Below are positions 1-4,763 of a DNA stretch of 7,992 bases, piece by piece (positions within the stretch are counted from its first letter, which is position 1; every line of letters begins with the position of its first letter). The notes beneath the pieces are model-generated. The model was not told the DNA's origin, ran no database searches, and saw nothing but the letters and a program-made list of their open reading frames with translations. Both the position numbers and the translations under genes were made by a program. Where the stretch lies: assembly GCA_020854015.1 (NCBI GenBank), contig JADZGG010000240.1, positions 1 to 7,992 of the forward strand, read 5' to 3'. The DNA comes from Flavobacteriales bacterium (GTDB taxonomy: Bacteria > Bacteroidota > Bacteroidia > Flavobacteriales_F > PHOS-HE28).

Positions 1-1014
1 GCTCACGCCCTTCTGCATGCTACCGCTCACGTCGCATGCCACGACCACTTTGGTGCGCTCATCGAAACCCTTGATGTTCGCCGCGCTTTGCAACACAGCT
101 TTCTCCAGGGCCTCCAATACGCGACCGACGTCGGCACTGTGCACATCGGCCAGTTCGCGGTAGGCGCTCAGGAAACGGAACGGCAACTGCTTGCTGCGCT
201 TCACCTGTTCGGCATCGGCCAACTTCGCGCATACCGTTTGGATGCTCGCGTTGCTCACTTCGGCCTGCAGGATGTTCCGCAGGTTGCGCAGCAGTGCCAT
301 GTAGCCCAACGCGTCGTTGGCGATCAGCTCCTCCCACTTCGCAGTGAACGCACGCTGCTTCAGCGCTTCGCTCTCGTAACCGACCTGACCCAAGCGGCTC
401 AGCTCGACTTCCCAGGTGTAGGGCACCTCCAGCGCGTCCTTTGCGATCTTGTCGAACAGCACTTGCTGCTCGTCGCTCTTCGCCTTCGGGTGCACCAGGA
501 ACAGCGCGTCCTTCAACGTGATGGCCCCGTCGCGGTCATACTTCGCGAACTGGTACTCATCGAAGCGGTTGAAGGCTTCCGCCAGACCCTTCTGCACCTG
601 CTTGCTCAGCTTGTTCAGGCGCTTGGTGCCCGTGCGGCCGTTCGCCAGCTCGTAGTAGGCCAAGAGTTCCGTGATCTCGTCTGCTCGTTGCACCACGCGA
701 CCGGTCACCTTGCCCAGGACGGTGTTGCCGCTCACCAACTTGGCGAGCTCCACCACCAGTACCAGCGGCACACTACGCAGATGCATACGCTCACGCGCAT
801 AGACCGCCAACTGGGCCACGAACACCGGATCGTTCTGGGCGATCAGTTCACGGATACGCTTCAGGTCGTCCTGTGCGCTTTCATAGAACTTGTCGCTCAG
901 GGTGCTGGTCACCGCACGGGTGTACAGCTCCAGCTGCGGCGTCATCACGAACGCGGTGGCGCCTTCGTGGTTGCGCACCAGCGTGCGCTTGCGGATATTG
1001 ATGTTGAACTTCAT
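1..1014 (-). CDS. TROVE/Ro60-like (Rsr-type) RNA-binding protein, 3' end cut by window edge
   Basis: This is a bacterial relative of the Ro60 autoantigen. Family members form a ring of helical repeats that binds Y RNAs and misfolded RNA, and they work with nucleases such as PNPase in RNA surveillance and stress recovery. The minus strand is open without a stop from the ATG at 1014 to position 1 (338 codons). The N-terminus begins MKFNINIRKRTLVRNHEGA, with LELYTRAVTSTLSDKFYES near residues 29-47 and VYARERMHLRSVPLVLVVEL near 68-87, all typical of TROVE. At residues 328-333 it reaches DVSGSM, the MIDAS metal site that opens the VWA domain. Relatives are usually about 500 residues, so most of the VWA domain lies outside the window. 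The frame stays open upstream to an ATG at 1200, but that stretch is Ser/Thr/Arg-rich and crosses a terminator, so 1014 is preferred. Codon use (CTG, AAG, GAC, CGC) fits a native gene. Confidence 0.93.
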   Translation of the reverse strand, partial: MKFNINIRKRTLVRNHEGATAFVMTPQLELYTRAVTSTLSDKFYESAQDDLKRIRELIAQNDPVFVAQLAVYARERMHLRSVPLVLVVELAKLVSGNTVLGKVTGRVVQRADEITELLAYYELANGRTGTKRLNKLSKQVQKGLAEAFNRFDEYQFAKYDRDGAITLKDALFLVHPKAKSDEQQVLFDKIAKDALEVPYTWEVELSRLGQVGYESEALKQRAFTAKWEELIANDALGYMALLRNLRNILQAEVSNASIQTVCAKLADAEQVKRSKQLPFRFLSAYRELADVHSADVGRVLEALEKAVLQSAANIKGFDERTKVVVACDVSGSMQKGVS

Positions 1015-1076
1015 GTTCGTTGAGGTATTGCAGCGGTTCTTCTTCGTTCTTCTTGCGGACCGAGGTCTGAAAACAG

Positions 1077-1104
1077 CGAACCCGGTCGTTGCGGACCGGG
1101 TTCG
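1077..1104 (-). terminator. Strong hairpin with U-rich tail before the TROVE gene
   Basis: A perfect 11-bp inverted repeat, CGAACCCGGTC / GACCGGGTTCG, encloses a 6-nt loop. On the minus strand it is followed by CTGTTTTC, the pattern of an intrinsic terminator. It lies 25 nt after the stop of the 44-residue ORF at 1130-1264 and 62 nt before the TROVE start codon. It could end a short transcript or act as a partial attenuator for read-through into the TROVE gene. The plus strand has no U tract after the stem. Confidence 0.6.
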
Positions 1105-1129
1105 GGAACGGAGTTGCGTGTGCAGCTCG

Positions 1130-1264
1130 TTACTGGAAGCGGTCCTTGGTTGGGCAGGGTTTCTCTTCGAAACCCTGGAAGCGTGATCCCATGGCATCAT
1201 ACTTCCCTAAGAGCGGTCGTATGGCGCGCGTGGCGCTATGCTGGATGTATTCGTTGGTTCTCAT
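1130..1264 (-). CDS. Possible small protein, 44 residues, unknown function
   Basis: I do not recognise this protein. The minus strand has an ATG at 1264 preceded by AAAGAGGACA, one of the best Shine-Dalgarno matches in the window. It stays open for 44 codons to a TAA at 1132-1130. The product starts MRTNEYIQHSATRAIRPLLG and ends GFEEKPCPTKDRFQ. It is soluble, charged and balanced in composition, with a single Cys and the tripeptide RFQ occurring twice, both encoded by CGCTTCCAG. A terminator-like hairpin follows 25 nt downstream, so the unit has an RBS, an ORF and a terminator, all on the strand of the TROVE gene. A 9-bp hairpin lies inside the coding sequence (1155-1177). The alternatives are a non-coding RNA with a chance ORF, or that the antisense hydrophobic ORF at 1191-1298 is the real gene. 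Confidence 0.45.
   Translation of the reverse strand: MRTNEYIQHSATRAIRPLLGKYDAMGSRFQGFEEKPCPTKDRFQ
1155..1177. other. Perfect 9-bp hairpin with 5-nt loop
   Basis: CAGGGTTTC (1155-1163) and GAAACCCTG (1169-1177) are exact inverted repeats around a 5-base loop. The hairpin would sit inside the 44-residue ORF on the minus strand. On the plus strand it lies 13 nt before the ATG of the 35-residue hydrophobic ORF. A direct repeat CTGGAAGCG (1133-1141 and 1175-1183) overlaps its right arm. It is equally compatible with a structured RNA on either strand. Confidence 0.5.
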
Positions 1265-1298
1265 TGTCCTCTTTCTCTGTATCGTAGGTCGATCATGA
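1191..1298 (+). CDS. Alternative small hydrophobic ORF, 35 residues, antisense to the 44-residue ORF
   Basis: This is a short plus-strand frame from ATG 1191 to TGA 1296-1298. The N-terminus MASYFPKSGRMARVAL carries several Lys/Arg residues. It is followed by one strongly hydrophobic stretch (roughly CWMYSLVLIVLFLCIVG), the look of a single-span membrane peptide. GGAAG lies 9 nt before the ATG, and a hairpin at 1332-1358 follows. These are also the features of type I toxin peptides. The hydrophobic part is encoded by a T-rich tract, which yields Leu/Val/Phe/Ile by chance, and the opposite strand carries the better-supported ORF. I list it as a competing possibility only. Confidence 0.22.
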   Translation: MASYFPKSGRMARVALCWMYSLVLIVLFLCIVGRS

Positions 1299-1306
1299 TC
1301 GACCTA
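1285..1306. promoter_or_regulatory. 22-bp perfect palindrome, candidate operator
   Basis: TAGGTCGATCA is followed directly by its exact reverse complement, with no spacer. It sits 21 nt upstream of the 44-residue ORF start on the minus strand. A dyad of this length with no spacer is typical of binding sites for dimeric repressors. As RNA it could instead form a 9-bp stem with a CATG loop. Its right-hand sequence, CGACCTATCC, recurs at 1386-1395. Confidence 0.5.
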
Positions 1307-1331
1307 TCCTCGTTCCCCTTCGTTGAAATGC

Positions 1332-1358
1332 GAAGCCCCGGCTTGTGGTCGGGGCTTC
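1332..1358. terminator. GC-rich hairpin, terminator-like, orientation unclear
   Basis: GAAGCCCCG (1332-1340) and CGGGGCTTC (1350-1358) form a perfect 9-bp stem with a 9-nt loop. Such GGGGCTT hairpins are common intrinsic terminators in Bacteroidota. Neither side has a good U tract: CTTGTGT follows on plus and GCATTTC on minus. It may be bidirectional. On plus it would follow the 35-residue hydrophobic ORF, and on minus it would follow the structured stretch 1368-1462. Confidence 0.5.
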
Positions 1359-1367
1359 CTTGTGTGA

Positions 1368-1402
1368 TCGGTGATGTTGGTTCACCGACCTATCCAAGGT
1401 CG
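1368..1402. other. Two adjacent small hairpins, possible structured RNA
   Basis: TCGGTGA (1368-1374) pairs with TCACCGA (1382-1388) around a 7-nt loop. CGACCT (1386-1391) pairs with AGGTCG (1397-1402) around a 5-nt loop. The arms meet at 1386-1388, so the stems are stacked or compete for three bases. With the 1332-1358 hairpin this makes three stems within 71 nt, more than expected from chance non-coding DNA. Confidence 0.4.
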
Positions 1403-1462
1403 CCCATTGCGCTCGAAGAGATCTTGCTTCCCTATCGGTTGGTATGTGTGCAGCTTCCGCAT
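1382..1462 (-). CDS. Very short ORF, 26 residues, doubtful
   Basis: The minus-strand frame starts at ATG 1462 with AGGT about 5-8 nt upstream and ends at TGA 1384-1382. The product starts MRKLHTYQPIGKQ and ends GRPWIGR. It is followed after 24 nt by the 1332-1358 hairpin. It uses ATA, GGG and CGA codons that the clear genes here use less, and its 3' part overlaps the small hairpins. I do not recognise the peptide. A non-coding RNA or spacer DNA is as likely as a gene. Confidence 0.18.
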   Translation of the reverse strand: MRKLHTYQPIGKQDLFERNGRPWIGR

Positions 1463-1507
1463 TCGGACCTGTAGACGGCAGGGTTGCGCGGATGGTTGCT
1501 TCGCCAA

Positions 1508-1535
1508 GGAAAAATATTTCGGATCGCTCATCCGA
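1508..1535 (-). terminator. Minus-strand terminator-like hairpin with AATATTTTT tail
   Basis: TCGGAT (1519-1524) and ATCCGA (1530-1535) form a 6-bp stem with a 5-nt loop. Read on the minus strand, the stem is followed by AATATTTTTCC, a good U-rich tail. No minus-strand gene is recognisable upstream, because the secreted protein gene at 1595 runs the other way. It would end an antisense or short RNA starting near 1540-1600. On the plus strand it falls in the leader of that secreted protein gene. Confidence 0.4.
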
Positions 1536-1594
1536 CCCGCAGGGTGTGTGCGACCCGATCGAACCATTGCCCATCTTCAGTGTACCGCCGAGCG

Positions 1595-2503
1595 ATGCGC
1601 ACCCTCCTCTTGATCCCACTTCTGGTCCTTCTCGGATCCGTCCATGGCCAGCACCTGGACCCTGACCAGCAGCCCTATTGGACGCGCTACACCTTCGTGG
1701 AGGACAGCAGCGTGTTGATCCCATTGAAAGGTGACTATCAAGTGCACTACTTGCAGAGCGGCATGTGGTGGACCTATATGCCGCCCGACCATCGCATCCA
1801 GGGTCTGCCCGAAAAGGGACTGCGATTACAACCCGTGTTCAGCAACGATCTGCCGATGTTCCAAGCCACACCGGCACGGGGAACGGAACAGCCGGATGTG
1901 AAGGTGGTGGTGGTGCGTGAACAGGACACGATGGTGGTGACACTATCCACCTACTTTCAAGGCATGGGATCCCTCGTGAATGAACGGTGCAAGAAGTTGG
2001 ACTGCACACGCAGGCCCCCTGTCGTGCTACCGTTCCGTCCAGGCCTCTACTTTCCCAATGGGCGTTCTCTCTATCAGGATCCCGAAAGTATCGGCGATCC
2101 GTTGACCACCTCGCTCACCGAGCAGTTCGATGCCCTATGGAAGAAGGCCATGAAGGAGGAGCGCGTCGTTCCACAGCTGAACACGGATACGTGCCAACAG
2201 GAGCTCGTCCTTCCCCCGGACCCGGAGCCGAACAGGACGCCGATGCGCGATGCGTGGGTGCTGCGCTCACCGTATTGCGGGACACACTTGGTGCACTTCC
2301 CGCTGAAAGGCTCGCGATGCACCTACAACATCACCTTCTTCCCTTACAGCCCGGGTAAGGACATGGACCCCGTTACCTTGGATACGAGCGCGCTGGATGA
2401 TGTGAACTACTGGCTGGACATCACCGAGTGGCCCATTGGTGATCACCCGGTGCGCCTGGTGGCCGATGGCGTTGAAGAGACCTTCACGCTGAAGTTGAGA
2501 TGA
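1595..2503 (+). CDS. Secreted protein of unknown function (first of a pair), 302 residues
   Basis: I do not recognise a named family. The chosen start at ATG 1595 gives a clean Sec signal peptide, MRTLLLIPLLVLLGSVHG, with likely cleavage before QHLDPD. The frame is open upstream to 1484, but that part lacks protein character. The mature protein has a stretch of aromatic and beta-type sequence, then PFRPGLYF at residues 146-153 (FRPG at 147-150). A charged segment with TEQFDALWKKAMKEE follows. The C-terminal part contains four-residue turns and WLDITEWPIGDHPVRLVADG, which looks like a beta-sandwich ending in a strand (TFTLKLR). Several Cys residues suggest disulphides outside the cytoplasm. 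Its stop overlaps the start of the next gene as ATGA, so the two are translationally coupled. Residues around FRPG and the last 30 residues match the neighbour, which suggests an ancient duplication. The function is unknown. Confidence 0.85.
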   Translation: MRTLLLIPLLVLLGSVHGQHLDPDQQPYWTRYTFVEDSSVLIPLKGDYQVHYLQSGMWWTYMPPDHRIQGLPEKGLRLQPVFSNDLPMFQATPARGTEQPDVKVVVVREQDTMVVTLSTYFQGMGSLVNERCKKLDCTRRPPVVLPFRPGLYFPNGRSLYQDPESIGDPLTTSLTEQFDALWKKAMKEERVVPQLNTDTCQQELVLPPDPEPNRTPMRDAWVLRSPYCGTHLVHFPLKGSRCTYNITFFPYSPGKDMDPVTLDTSALDDVNYWLDITEWPIGDHPVRLVADGVEETFTLKLR

Positions 2504-3555
2504 TGGCCAAGCGTACCTTCTTGCTCGCTCCCTTCCTATTCCTCGTCGCTCTTGCGTTCGCCCAACCAGGCGCTCCGGATATCAGCTTCACGCTCGTTTC
2601 CGATGCCAAGGGGAGTCCCATGCCGGGTGTCTTTGCAGCGGACATGATCACACGCCATGACCTGGGCCGGCAAGGAAAAGTGTCCTGGTCGGTGGAAGAA
2701 CACTTCACCTCCACCAGCCCCTACGAACCTCAAAGGAATGGCGAGCACATTTCCTGGATATGTGCCGGAACACCTCTATCCGGTCCAGGCAAATCGCGCT
2801 TGCAATTCCACTTCATCGATTGCTGGTGTACGGAACATTACATCCGTGTACAAAGCGGGGAAGAGAGCATGCGCATCGACCTGCCCGATGCTGCAACGGA
2901 ACGATGGGCCTTGGTGCAACACGTGATGCAACGCTCCGGTGACCTGCCTTCCCCGGAAGTGATCCGTTTCCGTCCGGGGCGTTTCACCTATGCTGAGCTG
3001 ATGAACGATACGATCTTCGATGAGCTCGAGGCACGTCTGGCCAAGCGACTGAAGGAAGCGGCGAACGCGAGCTATACGAAGCAACTCGCGGAACTGGAGG
3101 AATACTACCGCACCCATCCACCGACCGTAGCACCTGCGCCAGCTCCACCCCCACCAGCATCGCCAACACAGGAGCAATGGGAAGCGGAGATGGCCAAACA
3201 GCCCGGTCTACGGAACGTGGAGGTCGATCGCATGAACGCCGACACGGTGTGGGTGCGGATCACGGGGAGGGTGATGCTCGATGGCGGCTGTGCGAGCGGC
3301 ATGCCCCTGTTCGGCTTGGAGATGCTGACGGACACGGGGTGGGTGGAGCGCATCCCGTTCGATCTGACCCAGATGGATTGCGGCATGTCTTGGGCGGATT
3401 GGGACCAGCATGTGGTCATGCTCCCGCCGCTGCGTTGGTGGGTCGCTGCGCACCAACCCGAAGGTCACAAGGAGTTGGTGCCCGGCCGGTATCGGCTCCT
3501 GTTCGCGGGCGGTGATGTGAAGCGGCGGAGAACCGAGGCGTTCCAGATCAGGTAG
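2500..3555 (+). CDS. Secreted protein of unknown function (second of a pair), 351 residues
   Basis: The start at ATG 2500 overlaps the upstream stop (ATGA). A second in-frame ATG at 2503 would serve equally well. The N-terminus MMAKRTFLLAPFLFLVALAFA is a Sec signal peptide with likely cleavage before QPGAPD. The mature protein carries two cysteine-containing segments near the middle (SWICAGTP, IDCWCTEHY) and then IRFRPGRF (FRPG at residues 157-160). A helical charged segment follows (DELEARLAKRLKEAANASY). A Pro/Ala-rich linker lies at about residues 207-223 (PTVAPAPAPPPPASP), and a C-terminal beta-rich domain ends VPGRYRLLFAGGDVKRRRTEAFQIR. Its order of parts matches the upstream protein, including the FRPG motif within 10 residues of the same position. 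I see no enzymatic motif. The two products probably act together at the cell surface or in the periplasm, but this is inference. Confidence 0.87.
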   Translation: MMAKRTFLLAPFLFLVALAFAQPGAPDISFTLVSDAKGSPMPGVFAADMITRHDLGRQGKVSWSVEEHFTSTSPYEPQRNGEHISWICAGTPLSGPGKSRLQFHFIDCWCTEHYIRVQSGEESMRIDLPDAATERWALVQHVMQRSGDLPSPEVIRFRPGRFTYAELMNDTIFDELEARLAKRLKEAANASYTKQLAELEEYYRTHPPTVAPAPAPPPPASPTQEQWEAEMAKQPGLRNVEVDRMNADTVWVRITGRVMLDGGCASGMPLFGLEMLTDTGWVERIPFDLTQMDCGMSWADWDQHVVMLPPLRWWVAAHQPEGHKELVPGRYRLLFAGGDVKRRRTEAFQIR

Positions 3556-3599
3556 CGGGCGAATACGTCAACGGGCCAAAGCGAAAGGTCACCTGATCT
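3545..3599. terminator. Inverted repeat spanning two convergent stop codons
   Basis: AGATCAGGT (3545-3553) and ACCTGATCT (3591-3599) are exact 9-bp inverted repeats 37 nt apart. They lie at the last codons of the two converging genes. Each gene ends with Ile-Arg-stop written ATCAGGT, so the symmetry could be coincidence of the coding ends. If transcribed, it could form a bidirectional stem in the short gap between genes. There is no U tract, so confidence as a terminator is low. Confidence 0.25.
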
Positions 3600-3903
3600 C
3601 ACGCAGCGGGCCCTTGCCTTCCATGGCCTCCACACGCTGCACATCCCCCAGTCGGAAGAGCACGGGGATCCGCAGATGCCGCTCCAACTGCACATCCAAC
3701 TTACAGAACACACCGAGCCGTTCATAGCTCCAAGGCGTCGGCATCCTTACCAGGTCCATCGACTTCTGTGAAGTGCGAAGCAAGGAGTTGACCGGCGGCC
3801 CGAAGTCGGTCCGTGGCAACAAGGAGAAATTCCCCTGCTGCGCTTTCACCGTTCCGCAGAGCAGGATCACGACCGACCACAGGAAGACGCGTGGGCCTTG
3901 CAT
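3589..3903 (-). CDS. Small secreted protein, 104 residues, Bacteroidota-type conserved hypothetical
   Basis: ATG at 3903 opens a signal peptide, MQGPRVFLWSVVILLCGTVKA, with likely cleavage before QQGNF. The mature part of about 83 residues contains SYERLGVFCKLDVQLERHLR, then PVLFRLGDVQRVEAMEGK and a basic end. The pattern FCK.(D/E)...E...IP..FRLG....V...EGK resembles small hypothetical proteins I associate with Bacteroidota. That association is from memory, not from a search, and I know of no assigned function. The start is only 3 nt after the ytxJ stop, so the two genes are almost certainly one transcript. The single Cys in the mature region is notable next to a thiol-redox gene, but no link is shown. 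Confidence 0.8.
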   Translation of the reverse strand: MQGPRVFLWSVVILLCGTVKAQQGNFSLLPRTDFGPPVNSLLRTSQKSMDLVRMPTPWSYERLGVFCKLDVQLERHLRIPVLFRLGDVQRVEAMEGKGPLREIR

Positions 3904-3906
3904 CGA

Positions 3907-4275
3907 TCACAATTGGCCCACGCCGGGCCCGTCAAGTCGCTTGAAAGCCGCGACCGTATCCGCATAGGTGATCTCGAAATGTGAACGGACATGAACACAG
4001 CGCCCATCGTGGATCAAAAGCGCCTGAGGCGACTCGTGTTCAATGGCATATCGGTCGGCTATGGCGTTCGACAGGGACCGGTACTTGAGCAGGTCGAGGT
4101 AGTGAACGGAAGAAGCTCCGGGATCCGCAGGGGTCCAGGAGCTTTCCAAACGGTTCAGGGCAGCGCCGCTGATGCTGCAACGGGTGCTGTGCTTGAAGAT
4201 CAGGACCGGTCCGTGGTGCGAGGCCGCATCAAGAGCATCAAGTTGTTCGGCGGTGGTGAGCGGTGTCCAGTTCAT
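3907..4275 (-). CDS. ytxJ: Bacillithiol-system redox protein YtxJ / monothiol bacilliredoxin (BrxC family)
   Basis: This cytoplasmic thioredoxin-fold protein of 122 residues belongs to the family that exchanges bacillithiol with protein thiols. The sequence shows GPVLIFKHSTRCSISGAALNR, with the active Cys33 in a CSIS (CxxS) motif, so it is of the monothiol type. This is followed by HYLDLLKYRSLSNAIADRY (residues 58-76) and ESPQALLIHDGRCVHVRSHFEIT (near residues 81-103). The SPQALLI element corresponds to the cis-Pro strand of the thioredoxin fold. Length fits the family. The ATG at 4275 overlaps or nearly abuts the divergent Hpt gene start. On the minus strand CATCTTTG at 4294-4287 is one base off the Bacteroidota -7 element TAnnTTTG and could be a promoter giving a very short leader. 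The small secreted gene follows in the same operon. Confidence 0.9.
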   Translation of the reverse strand: MNWTPLTTAEQLDALDAASHHGPVLIFKHSTRCSISGAALNRLESSWTPADPGASSVHYLDLLKYRSLSNAIADRYAIEHESPQALLIHDGRCVHVRSHFEITYADTVAAFKRLDGPGVGQL

Positions 4276-4291
4276 GGTCGGGACGGCAAAG

Positions 4292-4711
4292 ATGGCGCAT
4301 GGTGGACTGCTTGCTGTATTCGGGGAGGCCCCTGCGGATGCTTGTCACCCCTACTTTCGGAGCTTGGATCGCCCTCTGCTAGACCTCAGCTACCTCGAAC
4401 GCCTGTACAAGGGGGACCGATCGCGCATGGAGCAATGGATGCGCATGTACCTGGAGGTGGCTCCAACGTACTTCGCGAAGCTCTCTGATGGGCTGAAGAG
4501 CGAAGATCCAAAGGACCTGGCCTTCGCTGCACATGAGCTGCGACCACAGGCGCACTACTTGGGCGCTCCGCGCCTGCTGGAACTGCTCCTTGCCCTTGAA
4601 CAGTGCGCCCGCACGGAGGGTGTTCCATCCTGTCGGCCACTGGTGGACGAACTTCTGGCCCTTGGCCGAGCGGTGGACACTGAACTTCGGGCTTGGCTCA
4701 CCGTCGGATAG
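4292..4711 (+). CDS. Free-standing Hpt-domain histidine phosphotransfer protein, 139 residues
   Basis: This cytoplasmic phosphorelay intermediate accepts phosphate from a receiver domain and passes it to another on a single His. The sequence LDLSYLERLYKGDRSRMEQW (from residue 30) opens a four-helix Hpt bundle. AAHELRPQAHYLGA (residues 79-92) matches the Hpt signature AHxLK.....(L/M)G, with His81 as the phosphorylated residue. LLELLLALEQCAR continues the next helix. I chose ATG 4292. An in-frame ATG at 4274 would add six residues and make the start overlap the ytxJ start head-to-head. The region before residue 30 is unlike a domain. The response regulator gene follows 52 nt downstream and the kinase after that, so the natural partners are next door. 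No kinase domain is present, so it cannot signal on its own. Confidence 0.88.
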   Translation: MAHGGLLAVFGEAPADACHPYFRSLDRPLLDLSYLERLYKGDRSRMEQWMRMYLEVAPTYFAKLSDGLKSEDPKDLAFAAHELRPQAHYLGAPRLLELLLALEQCARTEGVPSCRPLVDELLALGRAVDTELRAWLTVG

Positions 4712-4715
4712 AACT

Positions 4716-4763
4716 GGTGGAAATACGGGGTATCAACTGCATCCACCATACGACCTTTCCACC
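4716..4763 (+). promoter_or_regulatory. Inverted repeat ending at the response regulator start codon
   Basis: GGTGGAAA (4716-4723) and TTTCCACC (4756-4763) are exact inverted repeats, and the second arm directly touches the ATG at 4764. A second copy of the right arm, TCCACC at 4742-4747, could pair with GGTGGA instead, and TCCACCAT itself occurs twice (4742-4749 and 4758-4765). In the mRNA the longer stem would hide the initiation region and the shorter one would free it. No Shine-Dalgarno sequence is visible. Confidence 0.4.

Noticed and set aside
88..1023. Long plus-strand ORF of 311 codons opposite the TROVE gene
   Set aside because: Its product is a His/Gln/Leu-rich shadow, and the minus frame gives a clear TROVE protein.
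1070..1110. tRNA T-arm-like GGTTCG within the 1077-1104 hairpin as a Y RNA tRNA-like module
   Set aside because: The bases belong to a perfect 11-bp stem, and no matching D-arm or acceptor pairing is visible around it.
1012..1200. N-terminal extension of the TROVE protein to the in-frame ATG at 1200
   Set aside because: The extra 62 residues are Ser/Thr/Arg/Asn-rich without domain character, and the stretch crosses a terminator-like hairpin. MKFN at 1014 matches how related proteins begin.
1293..1724. Minus-strand ORF of 143 codons through the gap and into the secreted protein gene
   Set aside because: It runs through two hairpins and antisense to a signal peptide, with compositional bias and no recognisable domain.
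3991..4488. Plus-strand ORF of 165 codons opposite ytxJ and into the Hpt gene
   Set aside because: It is Gly/Arg-rich and shadows two well-supported genes.
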